DNA from: Methylomicrobium sp. wino1
GTDB taxonomy: Bacteria > Pseudomonadota > Gammaproteobacteria > Methylococcales > Methylomonadaceae
Direction of reading: 5' to 3'
Assembly: GCF_003932755.1 (NCBI RefSeq)
Contig: NZ_CP024202.1
Span: 620,001-684,000 of the forward strand
DNA: 64,000 nucleotides
The first letter of the stretch is position 1. Each line of letters begins with the position of its first letter. A model generated the notes under the pieces. That model was not told where the DNA came from and made no database searches. It saw only the letters and a program-made list of their open reading frames with translations. The translations under genes and the position numbers were made by a program. Shown piece by piece: positions 26,972 through 35,343 of the stretch.

Positions 26972-27584
26972 TCGAAGTGTTTACCAAAATCTTTTGGTAT
27001 CACAACGGAAAGGTCGACAGATACGCCAAACGCCAAGTAACGGAAAGAGTCCATGAGCCGAACTGTATCTGGACGGCCTTTTTTATTAGACGGCATGCAC
27101 CAACCGGTCAATCTTTCATGACTTGGCAGCGGCCTTTTGTACTGTGTGTGTTTAATATCTTTCATAATGTTTCAAGGACACCGAAATCAACCAACACCTC
27201 ATTCATTTTTAGTGTCTCCGACGAGGTCTCAAAACCACGAATTATATCTGCGCATTTATTATTCAAAACTTAACACTGATATAACGCTTAATTTTTAATT
27301 TCCGTTTATCGACACCAAAAACATCATACCAATGAATTTCAGCTTCACGAAACTAACCCTCCTGAAAAAGGATGGTAGCGAAATCTAGACGCATGCGCCG
27401 ATTTAAGGGAAATACAAGGTCTCTGGTTTATGATAAATACTCTAGCAAATATTATACCAAGGCACAAAAGATAAGATCAACATGGCTAGCCCCTGAAAGA
27501 AATAGGCAATAATTTTGATTGCATTATTCTATCGTGAGTGAAATCATTAACAATCATAAATCAAAGACCTGCCCCCCCGACGTT
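26972..27584. other. Intergenic stretch with no supported gene
   Basis: About 610 bp, moderately AT-rich. Frames of up to 98 codons occur but lack ribosome sites and recognisable domains. I see no clear terminator or RNA fold. Confidence 0.4.
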
Positions 27585-27935
27585 ATGAAAACGCTTCTCC
27601 CGACTGTTATTATCGGACTCATTATTTTATATTTTATGGATACCGCCTTCCATATCGATGACTGGACTATCGAAATGTTTGTTCATAACATGGTCCGATG
27701 GGTAGCCGGTTTTGTTTTTTTGGGGATTTGGGTCTGGTATAAACACCGCCTAAAATTGAAGGCCGCGTTGTATTTAGTGCTGACATTGCTGGTGTCCGAC
27801 GACATCATGGATTACTTTCGCCATATCGACAGCCTCGGTTTAGAGATGATCATCCACGATGCATTCATAGTAGTCTGGGGGGCGATAATCGGCTTTTTTT
27901 ACATGCGGAAATTAAAACGCAGATCGACGCAGTAA
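27585..27935 (+). CDS. Small multi-pass membrane protein, unknown function
   Basis: From the ATG at 27585 the product is 116 residues with three or four hydrophobic helices (LLPTVIIGLIILYFMD, WVAGFVFLGIWVWY, LYLVLTLLVSDD, AFIVVWGAIIGFFYM) and a basic C-terminus (RKLKRRSTQ). A TTG 22 codons upstream would extend it, but the added residues are polar and break the pattern. I do not recognise the family. No operon partner is on the same strand. Confidence 0.65.
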   Translation: MKTLLPTVIIGLIILYFMDTAFHIDDWTIEMFVHNMVRWVAGFVFLGIWVWYKHRLKLKAALYLVLTLLVSDDIMDYFRHIDSLGLEMIIHDAFIVVWGAIIGFFYMRKLKRRSTQ

Positions 27936-28084
27936 ACAAGGCGTCTAGATGGCGCATGACTCGAGCCCCCCTTCACGAACAAAAATTAACGGTTAGAGAC
28001 GGCTGCTTGCCACATTTGGCGATCAGTAACCGTGCCAGCCTGCGAGGGATTGGAGTCACCCATTAGCCTGTCGTAGTAATAAAA

Positions 28085-28110
28085 GGTATGCAGCAATAAT
28101 GCTGCATACC
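28085..28110 (-). terminator. Rho-independent terminator of the TonB receptor gene
   Basis: GGTATGCAGCA-ATAA-TGCTGCATACC is a perfect 11-bp stem with a 4-nt loop. On the minus strand TTTTATT follows. It lies 11 bp past the stop at 28121. Confidence 0.85.
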
Positions 28111-28120
28111 TTGAAGATCG

Positions 28121-30166
28121 TCAAAAACTCAACCGCGTGCCGGTATAGACGAAGCGTCCGGCTTGCGGTAGCGCATAGGATTCCTGATAGTCCTCATCGA
28201 GAATGTTGTCGGCACCGACATAGATGGCGGCTTGATCATTGAAAAAACTGTAGTTCAGTTTCATATTCAATAAAGTGTATGCCTCGAGCCGCGCTTTTTG
28301 CAGCGGTAAATTGCGCGAATAGTAATATTCGTCGGCAACATGCATCACATTCAAATAACCGGAAAATCCGTAACCGAACTGATAATCGGTCTCGAACGCC
28401 AGTTTGTGCTTCGGACGGTATTGTAACTCGTCACGGCCTTCGGTATCCGACCGGTCCCGGCTGTGGAGATAAGTGTAACTGGTGCGCAGCAGCAAGTCGT
28501 CGATAAAGCGGGATTCGCCGATGATTTCTACGCCCTGGAACTCGTATTTGGCAAAATTACGGAAGAAACCGTCATTATCGCGTTCGATAAAATTTTCAAC
28601 ATCGTTCAAAAAGCCGGTCACGCCGATTTGAGTCCTTCCCGGCAATTGTTGCATGATGCCTGCCTCGTAATTATAAGATGTCTCGAAGCGCAGACTCGGG
28701 TCGCCGCCGTTGCCGTCGTATAGTTGGCGTATCGACGGCACTCTGATTTTGCGTGACGCCGACGCGCGTAAACGCGTATCGGTCGGTAGGTCGTAATGCG
28801 CGCCGGCGATGAAGGAGCTGTCGTCCGCGCTGCTGTTATCGTCCCGAAACAACCAGTGATGTCCGTAGCCCAATGCTATGCCGAGATTATCGATCGGTGA
28901 AAAGGTCAGTTCGGCGGCCGTAGAGACGACGCCGATGCTTCGGTTTTCATCGACGTCGCGCAGTCCGAAGCGTTGCGAGGCACCACCACCTCCACCACCT
29001 CCGCCGGCAGACAGTCTGACATCGCGAATGACGCCTTGCTGCTCCCAGCTTTCCTCGCGCGCATCGCCCATGATCGTCAGTTGCCCGCCCCAGCCATGCT
29101 CGTAGCTGGTTTGCGTATGACCGCCGGCGATTCGGGTCGAGCTGCTCAAGTCGAACGTACCGTTGACGCGATCGTTGCTCATCGACGACAGCGTCGCGTC
29201 GTCGTATCGGTTGCCCTGCTCGTCGACGATGTTCAGATAAGCCCAATTTTTCGACGACCAAGGCCCTTCGGGATCATAGGCCACCGAGAATTGGGACGCA
29301 TAAATCGCTTCGTCATTGACCCGTTCGTAACGCGGGCGGTTCGCGAATACGTCGGTATTGTCGTTGATCACGCTCGACGGAATGCCGTGTTCACCCTGGG
29401 CGTGATTGAACGAAAGCCCGAGACTCCAATCGTCGTTGGGACGGTAACCGGCGTTGGCGTAGACGTTGGTTCGGCGCCGGTCGCTGTTATTTCTAAGGCC
29501 TCCGCTTTCCTCCGGCGTACCGGCGAAATCGCGAGACAATGGAAAACCGTCGCGGTCCTGATGGCTCAGGCTGACTCTGAAATCGGCGTTGTCGATGCCG
29601 CCGGACGCGCTGCCCCAGATGCGTTGATGGCCGCGATCGCCGACCTCGCCGGCCGCTTGCGCATGAAAACCCGTAGCGCCTTTTTTCGTGATGATGTTGA
29701 TCACGGCCGCCTCGGCGCCTTCGCCGTAGAGCTCCGAACTGGCACCGGAAGTCAGTTTGATTTTGGCGATCGATTCGGTCGGAATCATAGTCGGATCGAA
29801 TTGGCCGTCGAATGTCGAATTGAACGGTACGCCGTTGATCAGCAGCTTGACTTGCCGGGTTCTGAAGCCTCTGACATCGATGCGCGGCGTGCCGTCGGCG
29901 CCGGTGCGAATATTGACGCCGGGCAACAGTTCGATCGCTTCGTCGAGCGTTCTGGCGGCCTTGCGCTCGATATCCAACGCATTCAGTTCGTAGACCGTCG
30001 CGATCGCTTCGACGCCAGGGTCTTCGCCGCGCACGACGATTTCGCCTAAATGGTAAACTTCATCGTCGGCCATGTCCGAAGCCGTTGCCAACGGTAGAAA
30101 CAAAGCCAGAGAACAGCCTGCCAGGCGGATTTTAGCGGCATTTTCGTGTGTTACGGATCGAGCCAT
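28121..30166 (-). CDS. TonB-dependent outer-membrane receptor
   Basis: In this 681-residue protein a signal peptide ends near ATASDMADD and is followed by a TonB-box-like region (DEVYHLGEIVVRG). The plug domain spans about residues 50-165 (ELNALDIERKAARTLDEAI, LLPGVNIRTG, TPRIDVRGF, LTSGASSELYGEGAEAAVIN). The 22-strand barrel ends in an aromatic C-terminus (YTGTRLSF). Receptors of this type import metal chelates or cobalamin using TonB energy. A run of eight glycines (SAGGGGGGGGAS) interrupts a barrel loop. It is last in a minus-strand run behind a membrane-protein gene and a TiaS-like gene, with a clear terminator. The substrate cannot be read from sequence. Confidence 0.93.
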   Translation of the reverse strand: MARSVTHENAAKIRLAGCSLALFLPLATASDMADDEVYHLGEIVVRGEDPGVEAIATVYELNALDIERKAARTLDEAIELLPGVNIRTGADGTPRIDVRGFRTRQVKLLINGVPFNSTFDGQFDPTMIPTESIAKIKLTSGASSELYGEGAEAAVINIITKKGATGFHAQAAGEVGDRGHQRIWGSASGGIDNADFRVSLSHQDRDGFPLSRDFAGTPEESGGLRNNSDRRRTNVYANAGYRPNDDWSLGLSFNHAQGEHGIPSSVINDNTDVFANRPRYERVNDEAIYASQFSVAYDPEGPWSSKNWAYLNIVDEQGNRYDDATLSSMSNDRVNGTFDLSSSTRIAGGHTQTSYEHGWGGQLTIMGDAREESWEQQGVIRDVRLSAGGGGGGGGASQRFGLRDVDENRSIGVVSTAAELTFSPIDNLGIALGYGHHWLFRDDNSSADDSSFIAGAHYDLPTDTRLRASASRKIRVPSIRQLYDGNGGDPSLRFETSYNYEAGIMQQLPGRTQIGVTGFLNDVENFIERDNDGFFRNFAKYEFQGVEIIGESRFIDDLLLRTSYTYLHSRDRSDTEGRDELQYRPKHKLAFETDYQFGYGFSGYLNVMHVADEYYYSRNLPLQKARLEAYTLLNMKLNYSFFNDQAAIYVGADNILDEDYQESYALPQAGRFVYTGTRLSF

Positions 30167-30190
30167 GATTAAGAGCCTCGCCGACTGGAA

Positions 30191-30781
30191 TTAGCGATAA
30201 AAAAAGCGGTGGCGACGCTGCGAAAATCCGGCCAGCACCGCACCGGCCAAGCCGCCGATAAAGCCGAAACCGAAATGAGTCGATACCGGATACCACAAAC
30301 CGCTGGTCAAGGAATGATGCTCGACGCCCAGATAGAACAGTTCGATCCAGTTCAGCACGGGACGCACCGAATGCGCGGCGGCCGCAATCAGCGCCAGGTA
30401 AAACGCATAGCGCCGCCACTGCTTGTCGGCCCGATACAGCAGATCGACGATGACGCCGGTTATCCAATAAGAGGCGGCGGCCAACGGTTCGATAGCGCCT
30501 GCAAGCGGCAGTAAAGAAGCCGATGCCGCGCCGAATGCCGTAACCGTCGCGGCCCAACGATAGGTCGAGCCGGTCCGGGCGAAAATCAGAATCGCCATCC
30601 ATTCCAGGCCGTGACGGCCCGGCATTCTGAGCGGCCAGCGAAACAATTCATGCAGCACGACTGCCAAAACGCCGGCCGCCAGCAGCCACGCCATCGTTTT
30701 CAGACCGGCCCGGTCGCTCAATTCAATAGGTTTTAATGACGGATTTAGGAACAACCCGCCACCGATCGTTTGTATCGTCAT
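30191..30781 (-). CDS. Integral membrane protein of unknown function
   Basis: This 196-residue protein has five or six predicted helices (TMAWLLAAGVLAVVLHELF, AATVTAFGAASASLLPLAG, YAFYLALIAAAAHSV, FGFGFIGGLAGAVLAGF). The ATG at 30781 has GGTGGAG upstream and lies inside the 3' end of the TiaS-like gene (59-bp overlap), so translation is probably coupled. The small helical layout, without ATPase motifs, is reminiscent of substrate-binding S components of ECF transporters, but no sequence motif proves this. It lies 24 bp before the TonB receptor gene and likely shares its function, perhaps inner-membrane passage of the imported ligand. Confidence 0.75.
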   Translation of the reverse strand: MTIQTIGGGLFLNPSLKPIELSDRAGLKTMAWLLAAGVLAVVLHELFRWPLRMPGRHGLEWMAILIFARTGSTYRWAATVTAFGAASASLLPLAGAIEPLAAASYWITGVIVDLLYRADKQWRRYAFYLALIAAAAHSVRPVLNWIELFYLGVEHHSLTSGLWYPVSTHFGFGFIGGLAGAVLAGFSQRRHRFFYR

Positions 30782-31472
30782 TCGTTTTCTCCACCAATAA
30801 AACAGCTTTTCCGTCCAGCAGCACCGGGCGGGCCCATTCGCTCATCGACACGATCGCATCGGGGGCAATGACTGCCGTGCCTTCGACGGTTTGCACTCGC
30901 TCGATATCGGTCAATTCCTGCAGTCGGCTCAAGGGATAGTCGCCCGGCTCCAATTCGCGCATGCCGCGCAAACCGATGTAACGTCCGTCGTTGCCTTCGG
31001 CGCGCAAGCCGACGGCCGCCAACGCGCCGATCACGCCGCCCTGATCGCCGGTCAAGCCTTCCAGATGAAAGCCGGAACGCTTCGCCAACGAACGGCTGTC
31101 CTCTTGCGTGAACACTTCGGATTTCGCCCGTCGGCCGAAATCCCGGATGTCGGCGCCGACTTCGCCGGCCGGCGCGATGCATAAGCCGGCATCGGAACCT
31201 TCCGCGCATTCGCGCAGCAGATAATCGCAGCAAAATTCGGTCAGGTCGTCCAATCCGCTGGATTCAACGGCAACCGCCATGCACGCGGAACTGTTATGCG
31301 ACGTATAAGGAATCAACGGGCTAACGAACAATTGATGACGCGTGATGCCGAACACCCGCGCGATCCGGTTTTCGGTCAGCAACCTACCCAATTCGCGCAC
31401 CCGAAACCCGGTTCCCCGGCTGTCGAGATTATCGGTATCGTCGATGCCGATCAGTAAGTCGATTGTGTGCAT
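30723..31472 (-). CDS. TiaS-like (GIDDTDN motif) ATP-dependent protein
   Basis: This 249-residue protein begins with LLIGIDDTDNLDSRGTGFRV, the hallmark of the kinase-like catalytic domain of archaeal tRNA-Ile2 agmatinylcytidine synthetase TiaS. Further segments DAGLCIAPAGEVGADIRDFG and GLTGDQGGVIGALAAVGLRA fit the same domain. Archaeal TiaS has additional C-terminal OB-fold and zinc-ribbon domains that are missing here. Bacteria normally modify the same tRNA with TilS and lysidine, so a tRNA role is unlikely. It may activate another substrate with ATP. It is first in a run with a membrane protein (overlapping) and a TonB receptor, which suggests a cofactor or ligand-uptake pathway. Confidence 0.8.
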   Translation of the reverse strand: MHTIDLLIGIDDTDNLDSRGTGFRVRELGRLLTENRIARVFGITRHQLFVSPLIPYTSHNSSACMAVAVESSGLDDLTEFCCDYLLRECAEGSDAGLCIAPAGEVGADIRDFGRRAKSEVFTQEDSRSLAKRSGFHLEGLTGDQGGVIGALAAVGLRAEGNDGRYIGLRGMRELEPGDYPLSRLQELTDIERVQTVEGTAVIAPDAIVSMSEWARPVLLDGKAVLLVEKTNDDTNDRWRVVPKSVIKTY

Positions 31473-31643
31473 TTGTGTTTTTATACTTAAATTTAGGTTA
31501 AAAACGGTTATTAATGTAAAAAACGCATATTAACACACAAATATGGGCTTAAAAATCTTACAGATTTTGAAGGTAGGGATCTGAGGAGGTGACTAAATGT
31601 GAGCGGGGACGAGAAAGCTTGGCGCAAAATTTTTCTCCTGATT

Positions 31644-31883
31644 AGCAAGATGCTTCAGCTTGCCGAAACCAAGTATCCAAGCAGGGGGCCAGTCGTAGTC
31701 GCAAAAACTAAAATATGCTGTTACCCAAGCTCCAGCTTGGGTAACCTGTTCAGGAAGCTCTAACTTCCCGACAATCAAGAAAAAATGAACGAGCGAGTCG
31801 CGGGGTTGATTGTGAGTGAGCGGAGGTTGTGTCGGTCTCAGGAAGCTGGAGCTTCCGGGGTGTTTTTCTCAAGCTGGAGCTTG
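31644..31883. repeat. Cluster of short palindromes with core AAGCT-NN-AGCTT
   Basis: Within 240 bp I see GCAAG/CTTGC (31644-31662), a perfect 24-bp TTACCCAAGCT-CC-AGC... hairpin (31721-31744), GGAAG/CTTCC (31753-31768), GGAAGCT-GG-AGCTTCC (31841-31856) and CAAGCT-GG-AGCTTG (31870-31883). They lie in the 31473-32105 gap between two divergent-to-tandem genes. A 69-codon plus-strand frame (31785-31994) crosses them and is not supported. Confidence 0.65.
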
Positions 31884-32105
31884 GAAAAGAGCGTGATGTG
31901 GGTGGCCGTTTTTAGCTTGACGCGCATGGCTTACGAACCCCGTCTTGCTAAGGGTTATGTCGATCTTTGGGCTTTAGCTGAAGAAACTTGCTAATCAGGA
32001 TTTTTCTTGAACGATTGCTCGAGAAAGGATGAGGGTGATTCAGATTAGGGGATGGGGCATGGGTTGAATCTCCCAGGTCCGATAAGCAGGATCGGACGCA
32101 AGGAT

Positions 32106-32984
32106 TTACCTCAGATTCAATACCACCTTCCCGGAGCCGGACAATTCGTAACCGCCCAGCTCTTCGGCTTTTTCGATGAAGGCGGGCGTGCGGGTTAGTT
32201 CCAGCAGATTCTGTATCGGCGGCTCGAAATAGTCGATGCGGCGCATCACTAGATCGAAACGTTCTTTTGTCAACGGAATGAAATCAAGCCGCAATTGCCG
32301 GGCGACCGACGCGACCGCGATGCCAACATCGGCCTTGCCGCTCGAGATCGTCAGGCCGACGTCGATTTCGGTACGCGCAGGCTTATCAGTAGTCTTGATG
32401 AGCATCTTGTCGACTCCCGCCTGTTCGAACAAATGATCGAGCAAAATCCGGCTGCCGGCACCGCTTTGCCGGTCGATTAGCAACGCGTTTTTATCGGTGA
32501 TGTCTTCGAGCGAATGCAACTCTAGCGGATTGCCCGGCGCGACGATCAGTCCCTGTTGCCGCCAGGCCCATTCGATCGCTACGACACCGTGATCCGGCAG
32601 TGCATTCTTGATTGCCTGCGTGTTGAATTCGCCGCTGGCGGTGTCGAGCACATGCATGCCGCAGATCAACGCCTCGCCGGCCGCGAAGCGGCTCAAGCCT
32701 TCCATGCTGCCCGTCGTTTGCATTGCCATCGGTCGTCCGCTTTCCCTGAGTGCCCATTCCAATAGCGGATCGTGACTGCCGACGACGATCTCGGGTGCGC
32801 TTCTCAACAATGCATCTTGCGAGACCGATTCGCTGTTTTGCATCAACCACATATCGATCAGATAACGCGGAAAAAGCCATTTACCGGTCACGCGCGTACA
32901 TGGAATCTGTTTTTGATTAATCAGGTCGTAAATTTTGCGCTCTTTGACGCGCAAATAATCGGCGACCTCGTGCACGGTCATCAT
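32106..32984 (-). CDS. HTH regulator with periplasmic-binding-protein-like sensor domain
   Basis: About 292 residues from the ATG at 32984 (a TTG 3 codons upstream is possible). Residues 1-50 are an excisionase/MerR-like helix-turn-helix (TVHEVADYLRVKERKIYDLI, then TGKWLFPRYLIDMWL). The rest is a PBP-like domain related to molybdate-binding proteins (EIVVGSHDPLLEWALRESG, ALLIDRQSGAGSRILLDHLF, ISSGKADVGIAVASVARQL). One-component regulators of this build commonly stand divergently upstream of molybdenum formate dehydrogenase operons, as here (314 bp from fdsG). Molybdate, tungstate or a cofactor precursor is the expected ligand (inference). Confidence 0.88.
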   Translation of the reverse strand: MMTVHEVADYLRVKERKIYDLINQKQIPCTRVTGKWLFPRYLIDMWLMQNSESVSQDALLRSAPEIVVGSHDPLLEWALRESGRPMAMQTTGSMEGLSRFAAGEALICGMHVLDTASGEFNTQAIKNALPDHGVVAIEWAWRQQGLIVAPGNPLELHSLEDITDKNALLIDRQSGAGSRILLDHLFEQAGVDKMLIKTTDKPARTEIDVGLTISSGKADVGIAVASVARQLRLDFIPLTKERFDLVMRRIDYFEPPIQNLLELTRTPAFIEKAEELGGYELSGSGKVVLNLR

Positions 32985-33092
32985 GTCTGACAAAAGTAAA
33001 GCCTCGATGGAAAACTAAAGGGTTCAACAATATAGCGAGCTTAACGATGTTCCGCAATGAGGGTATGGGCTGGAAGGACTGGACCGAGCTGC

Positions 33093-33107
33093 ATCAGAAA
33101 ATCTGAT
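33093..33107. promoter_or_regulatory. Inverted repeat, putative operator between regulator and fds operon
   Basis: ATCAGA-AAA-TCTGAT is a perfect 6-bp inverted repeat in the 313-bp divergent region. It is the clearest dyad there and could bind the HTH regulator. The AT-rich stretch 33110-33220 probably contains the fdsG promoter. Confidence 0.45.
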
Positions 33108-33297
33108 TTAACGTTAAAAAAATGTGATTTTTACGATAATGATATTAGGCTTATAATTAGAAAGCATACAATTTATGCATAAATATGTTTTTTTATGTGT
33201 TTTTTGATAAATAAAAATTACATGATATTCTCTGAAACCTACCAACTTCAATTTCGAAGCGCCACTCAACTGCTTTCGAACCGGAAAGTGAGGCCCC

Positions 33298-33774
33298 ATG
33301 ACCGAGACCGTTTCCATGTTCAGCATCGTCAAGGAAATCACCAGCGCACTTAAAGATAAGCCCGGCGCGCTGCTGCCGATTTTGCACGATATTCAAAACG
33401 CTTTGGGGTATATCCCCGCAGACAGTATTCCCATCATCGCTTCCGAATTGCGTCTATCCCGCGCCGAAGTTCATGGCGTGATCAGTTTTTATCATTATTT
33501 CCGAGAAACACCGCCGGGCAAACAGACGATTCATTTGTGCCGTGCCGAATCCTGTCAGGCGATGGGTTCTAAGAAACTCGAAGAGCATGTCAAGGACAAA
33601 CTAGGCATCGACTATCATGAAACGACGGCGGATGGCAGATTTTCGCTGGAGCCGGCATATTGCTTGGGATTGTGCTCCTGCTCTCCGTCTATGCAAATCG
33701 GCGAAGACGTGTACGGACGCGTATCGAACGAATCGTTCGACAGCATCATCAACGAAATGGAGACCCTCTCATGA
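33298..33774 (+). CDS. fdsG: NAD-dependent formate dehydrogenase gamma subunit
   Basis: This 158-residue NuoE-like protein has a thioredoxin-like [2Fe-2S] domain with the cysteine pairs [12 protein letters not shown] and [12 protein letters not shown], plus [16 protein letters not shown] and [14 protein letters not shown] of the helical N-terminus. It transfers electrons within the soluble formate dehydrogenase complex to the FMN/NAD module. It is the first gene of fdsGBA-fdhD-fdsD. The stop overlaps the fdsB start (ATGA). The start ATG follows GTGAGGCCCC. The operon oxidises formate to CO2 with NADH production, the last step of C1 oxidation in methylotrophs. Confidence 0.95.
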   Translation: MTETVSMFSIVKEITSALKDKPGALLPILHDIQNALGYIPADSIPIIASELRLSRAEVHGVISFYHYFRETPPGKQTIHLCRAESCQAMGSKKLEEHVKDKLGIDYHETTADGRFSLEPAYCLGLCSCSPSMQIGEDVYGRVSNESFDSIINEMETLS

Positions 33775-35324
33775 CAGTGATCGTATATGTTCCAAACGAT
33801 TCCGGCGCGCTGGCATTAGGCGCAGGCCGAATTGCCGCGGCGATCGAGAAGGAAGCGCGGCAACGCGGGCTGGACATCAAGCTGGTCCGTAATGGTTCTC
33901 GCGGCATGTTCTGGCTGGAACCCTTGGTTGAGGTCGAGATCCCCGAAGGTCGTATCGGTTATGGTCCGGTGCAATTAAAAGACATCCCTGGTCTGTTCGA
34001 CGCTGATTTCTTGAATGGAGGCGCACATGCGCTCAAAGTCGGCCCGATCGACGAAATCCCTTATTTCAAAAAACAGCAACGGCTGACTTTCGCCCGCATC
34101 GGCCTCACCAACCCGGTAAGTCTCGAAGATTATCTGTCCAATGATGGTTATCGCGGCCTGAACAACGCGCTGGCAATGAGCGGCGCCGACATCGTCAAAC
34201 AGGTGACCGACTCGGGCCTACGCGGCCGAGGCGGCGCGGCGTTTCCGACCGGCATCAAATGGAACACCGTACTCAACACGCCGAGCGAGCAAAAATACAT
34301 CATCTGCAATGCCGACGAAGGCGATTCCGGCACGTTTTCCGACCGCATGGTCATGGAAGACGACCCGTTCGTATTGATCGAAGGCATGACGATCGCCGGA
34401 ATCGCGGTCGGTGCGACACAAGGTTACATCTATCTGCGCGTCGAATATCCGCATGCGCATAGGGCTTTGAATACCGCGATTGAAAAAGCCTATCAAGCCG
34501 GTTATCTCGGCGAGGATATTCAAGGCAGCGGCAAGCAATTCGATCTCGAAGTCCGTCTGGGCGCCGGCGCCTATGTTTGCGGCGAAGAGACTTCATTGAT
34601 GGAAAGTCTCGAAGGCAAGCGCGGACTGGTCCGATTCAAGCCGCCGCTGCCGGCGATCAGCGGCTTGTTCGGCAAACCGACGATCGTCAACAATGTGATC
34701 TCGCTGGCTTCGGTGCCGATCATACTCGACAAGGGCGGCGAGTATTACCGCGATTTCGGCATGGGCCGTTCGCGCGGCACGCTACCGATTCAATTAGCCG
34801 GCAACATCAAGTATCCGGGTCTCGTCGAATTGGCATTCGGCCTAACCTTGCGCGAGCTGCTCTACGATTACGGCGGCGGTTCGGCATCGGGACGGCCGAT
34901 CAAGGCGGTGCAAGTCGGAGGCCCGCTGGGCGCGTACCTACCCGAATCGCAATTCGATACGCCGCTCGATTATGAAGCCTTCGCGGCGATTTGGGCCGTC
35001 GTCGGTCACGGCGGCATCGTCGTCTTCGACGACACGGTCGACATGGCCGAAATGGCGCGCTATAGCATGGAATTTTGCGCGATCGAATCTTGCGGCAAAT
35101 GCACGCCGTGCCGGATCGGCTCGACGCGCGGCGAAGAGGTCATCAAAGACATCATCGCCGGCCGCGATCTCCATAAAAACATTCCGTTATTACGAGATCT
35201 GTGCGACACCCTGCTGAACGGTTCATTGTGCGCGCTCGGCGGCATGACGCCCTATCCCGTGCTGAGCGCATTGAATCATTTTCCCGAAGACTTCGGGATA
35301 ACCGAACAGGCCAGCGCGGCTTGA
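33771..35324 (+). CDS. fdsB: NAD-dependent formate dehydrogenase beta subunit
   Basis: 517 residues from the ATG overlapping the fdsG stop. A longer upstream frame would run through fdsG and is not used. An N-terminal thioredoxin-like region (residues 1-130) precedes a NuoF-like core: the FMN/NADH-binding [36 protein letters not shown] and [20 protein letters not shown]. The 4Fe-4S motif is [16 protein letters not shown] with a later Cys (SLCALGG). This subunit reduces NAD+ with electrons from FdsA. It is 19 bp before fdsA, which has a GGAGG ribosome site. Confidence 0.96.
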   Translation: MTVIVYVPNDSGALALGAGRIAAAIEKEARQRGLDIKLVRNGSRGMFWLEPLVEVEIPEGRIGYGPVQLKDIPGLFDADFLNGGAHALKVGPIDEIPYFKKQQRLTFARIGLTNPVSLEDYLSNDGYRGLNNALAMSGADIVKQVTDSGLRGRGGAAFPTGIKWNTVLNTPSEQKYIICNADEGDSGTFSDRMVMEDDPFVLIEGMTIAGIAVGATQGYIYLRVEYPHAHRALNTAIEKAYQAGYLGEDIQGSGKQFDLEVRLGAGAYVCGEETSLMESLEGKRGLVRFKPPLPAISGLFGKPTIVNNVISLASVPIILDKGGEYYRDFGMGRSRGTLPIQLAGNIKYPGLVELAFGLTLRELLYDYGGGSASGRPIKAVQVGGPLGAYLPESQFDTPLDYEAFAAIWAVVGHGGIVVFDDTVDMAEMARYSMEFCAIESCGKCTPCRIGSTRGEEVIKDIIAGRDLHKNIPLLRDLCDTLLNGSLCALGGMTPYPVLSALNHFPEDFGITEQASAA

Positions 35325-35343
35325 CCCCACCGGAGGTACTGAT

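Noticed and set aside
28973-30049. 358-codon plus-strand open frame opposite the TonB receptor
   Set aside because: Antisense shadow. The receptor on the other strand has a full plug, barrel and terminator.
31644-31883. Possible CRISPR array, because several similar short repeats are clustered
   Set aside because: Repeats are individual palindromes of different length with irregular spacing (about 9 to 80 bp), not direct repeats with uniform spacers, and no cas gene is near.
31785-31994. 69-codon plus-strand open frame in the palindrome cluster
   Set aside because: It crosses two perfect hairpins and has no recognisable protein features.
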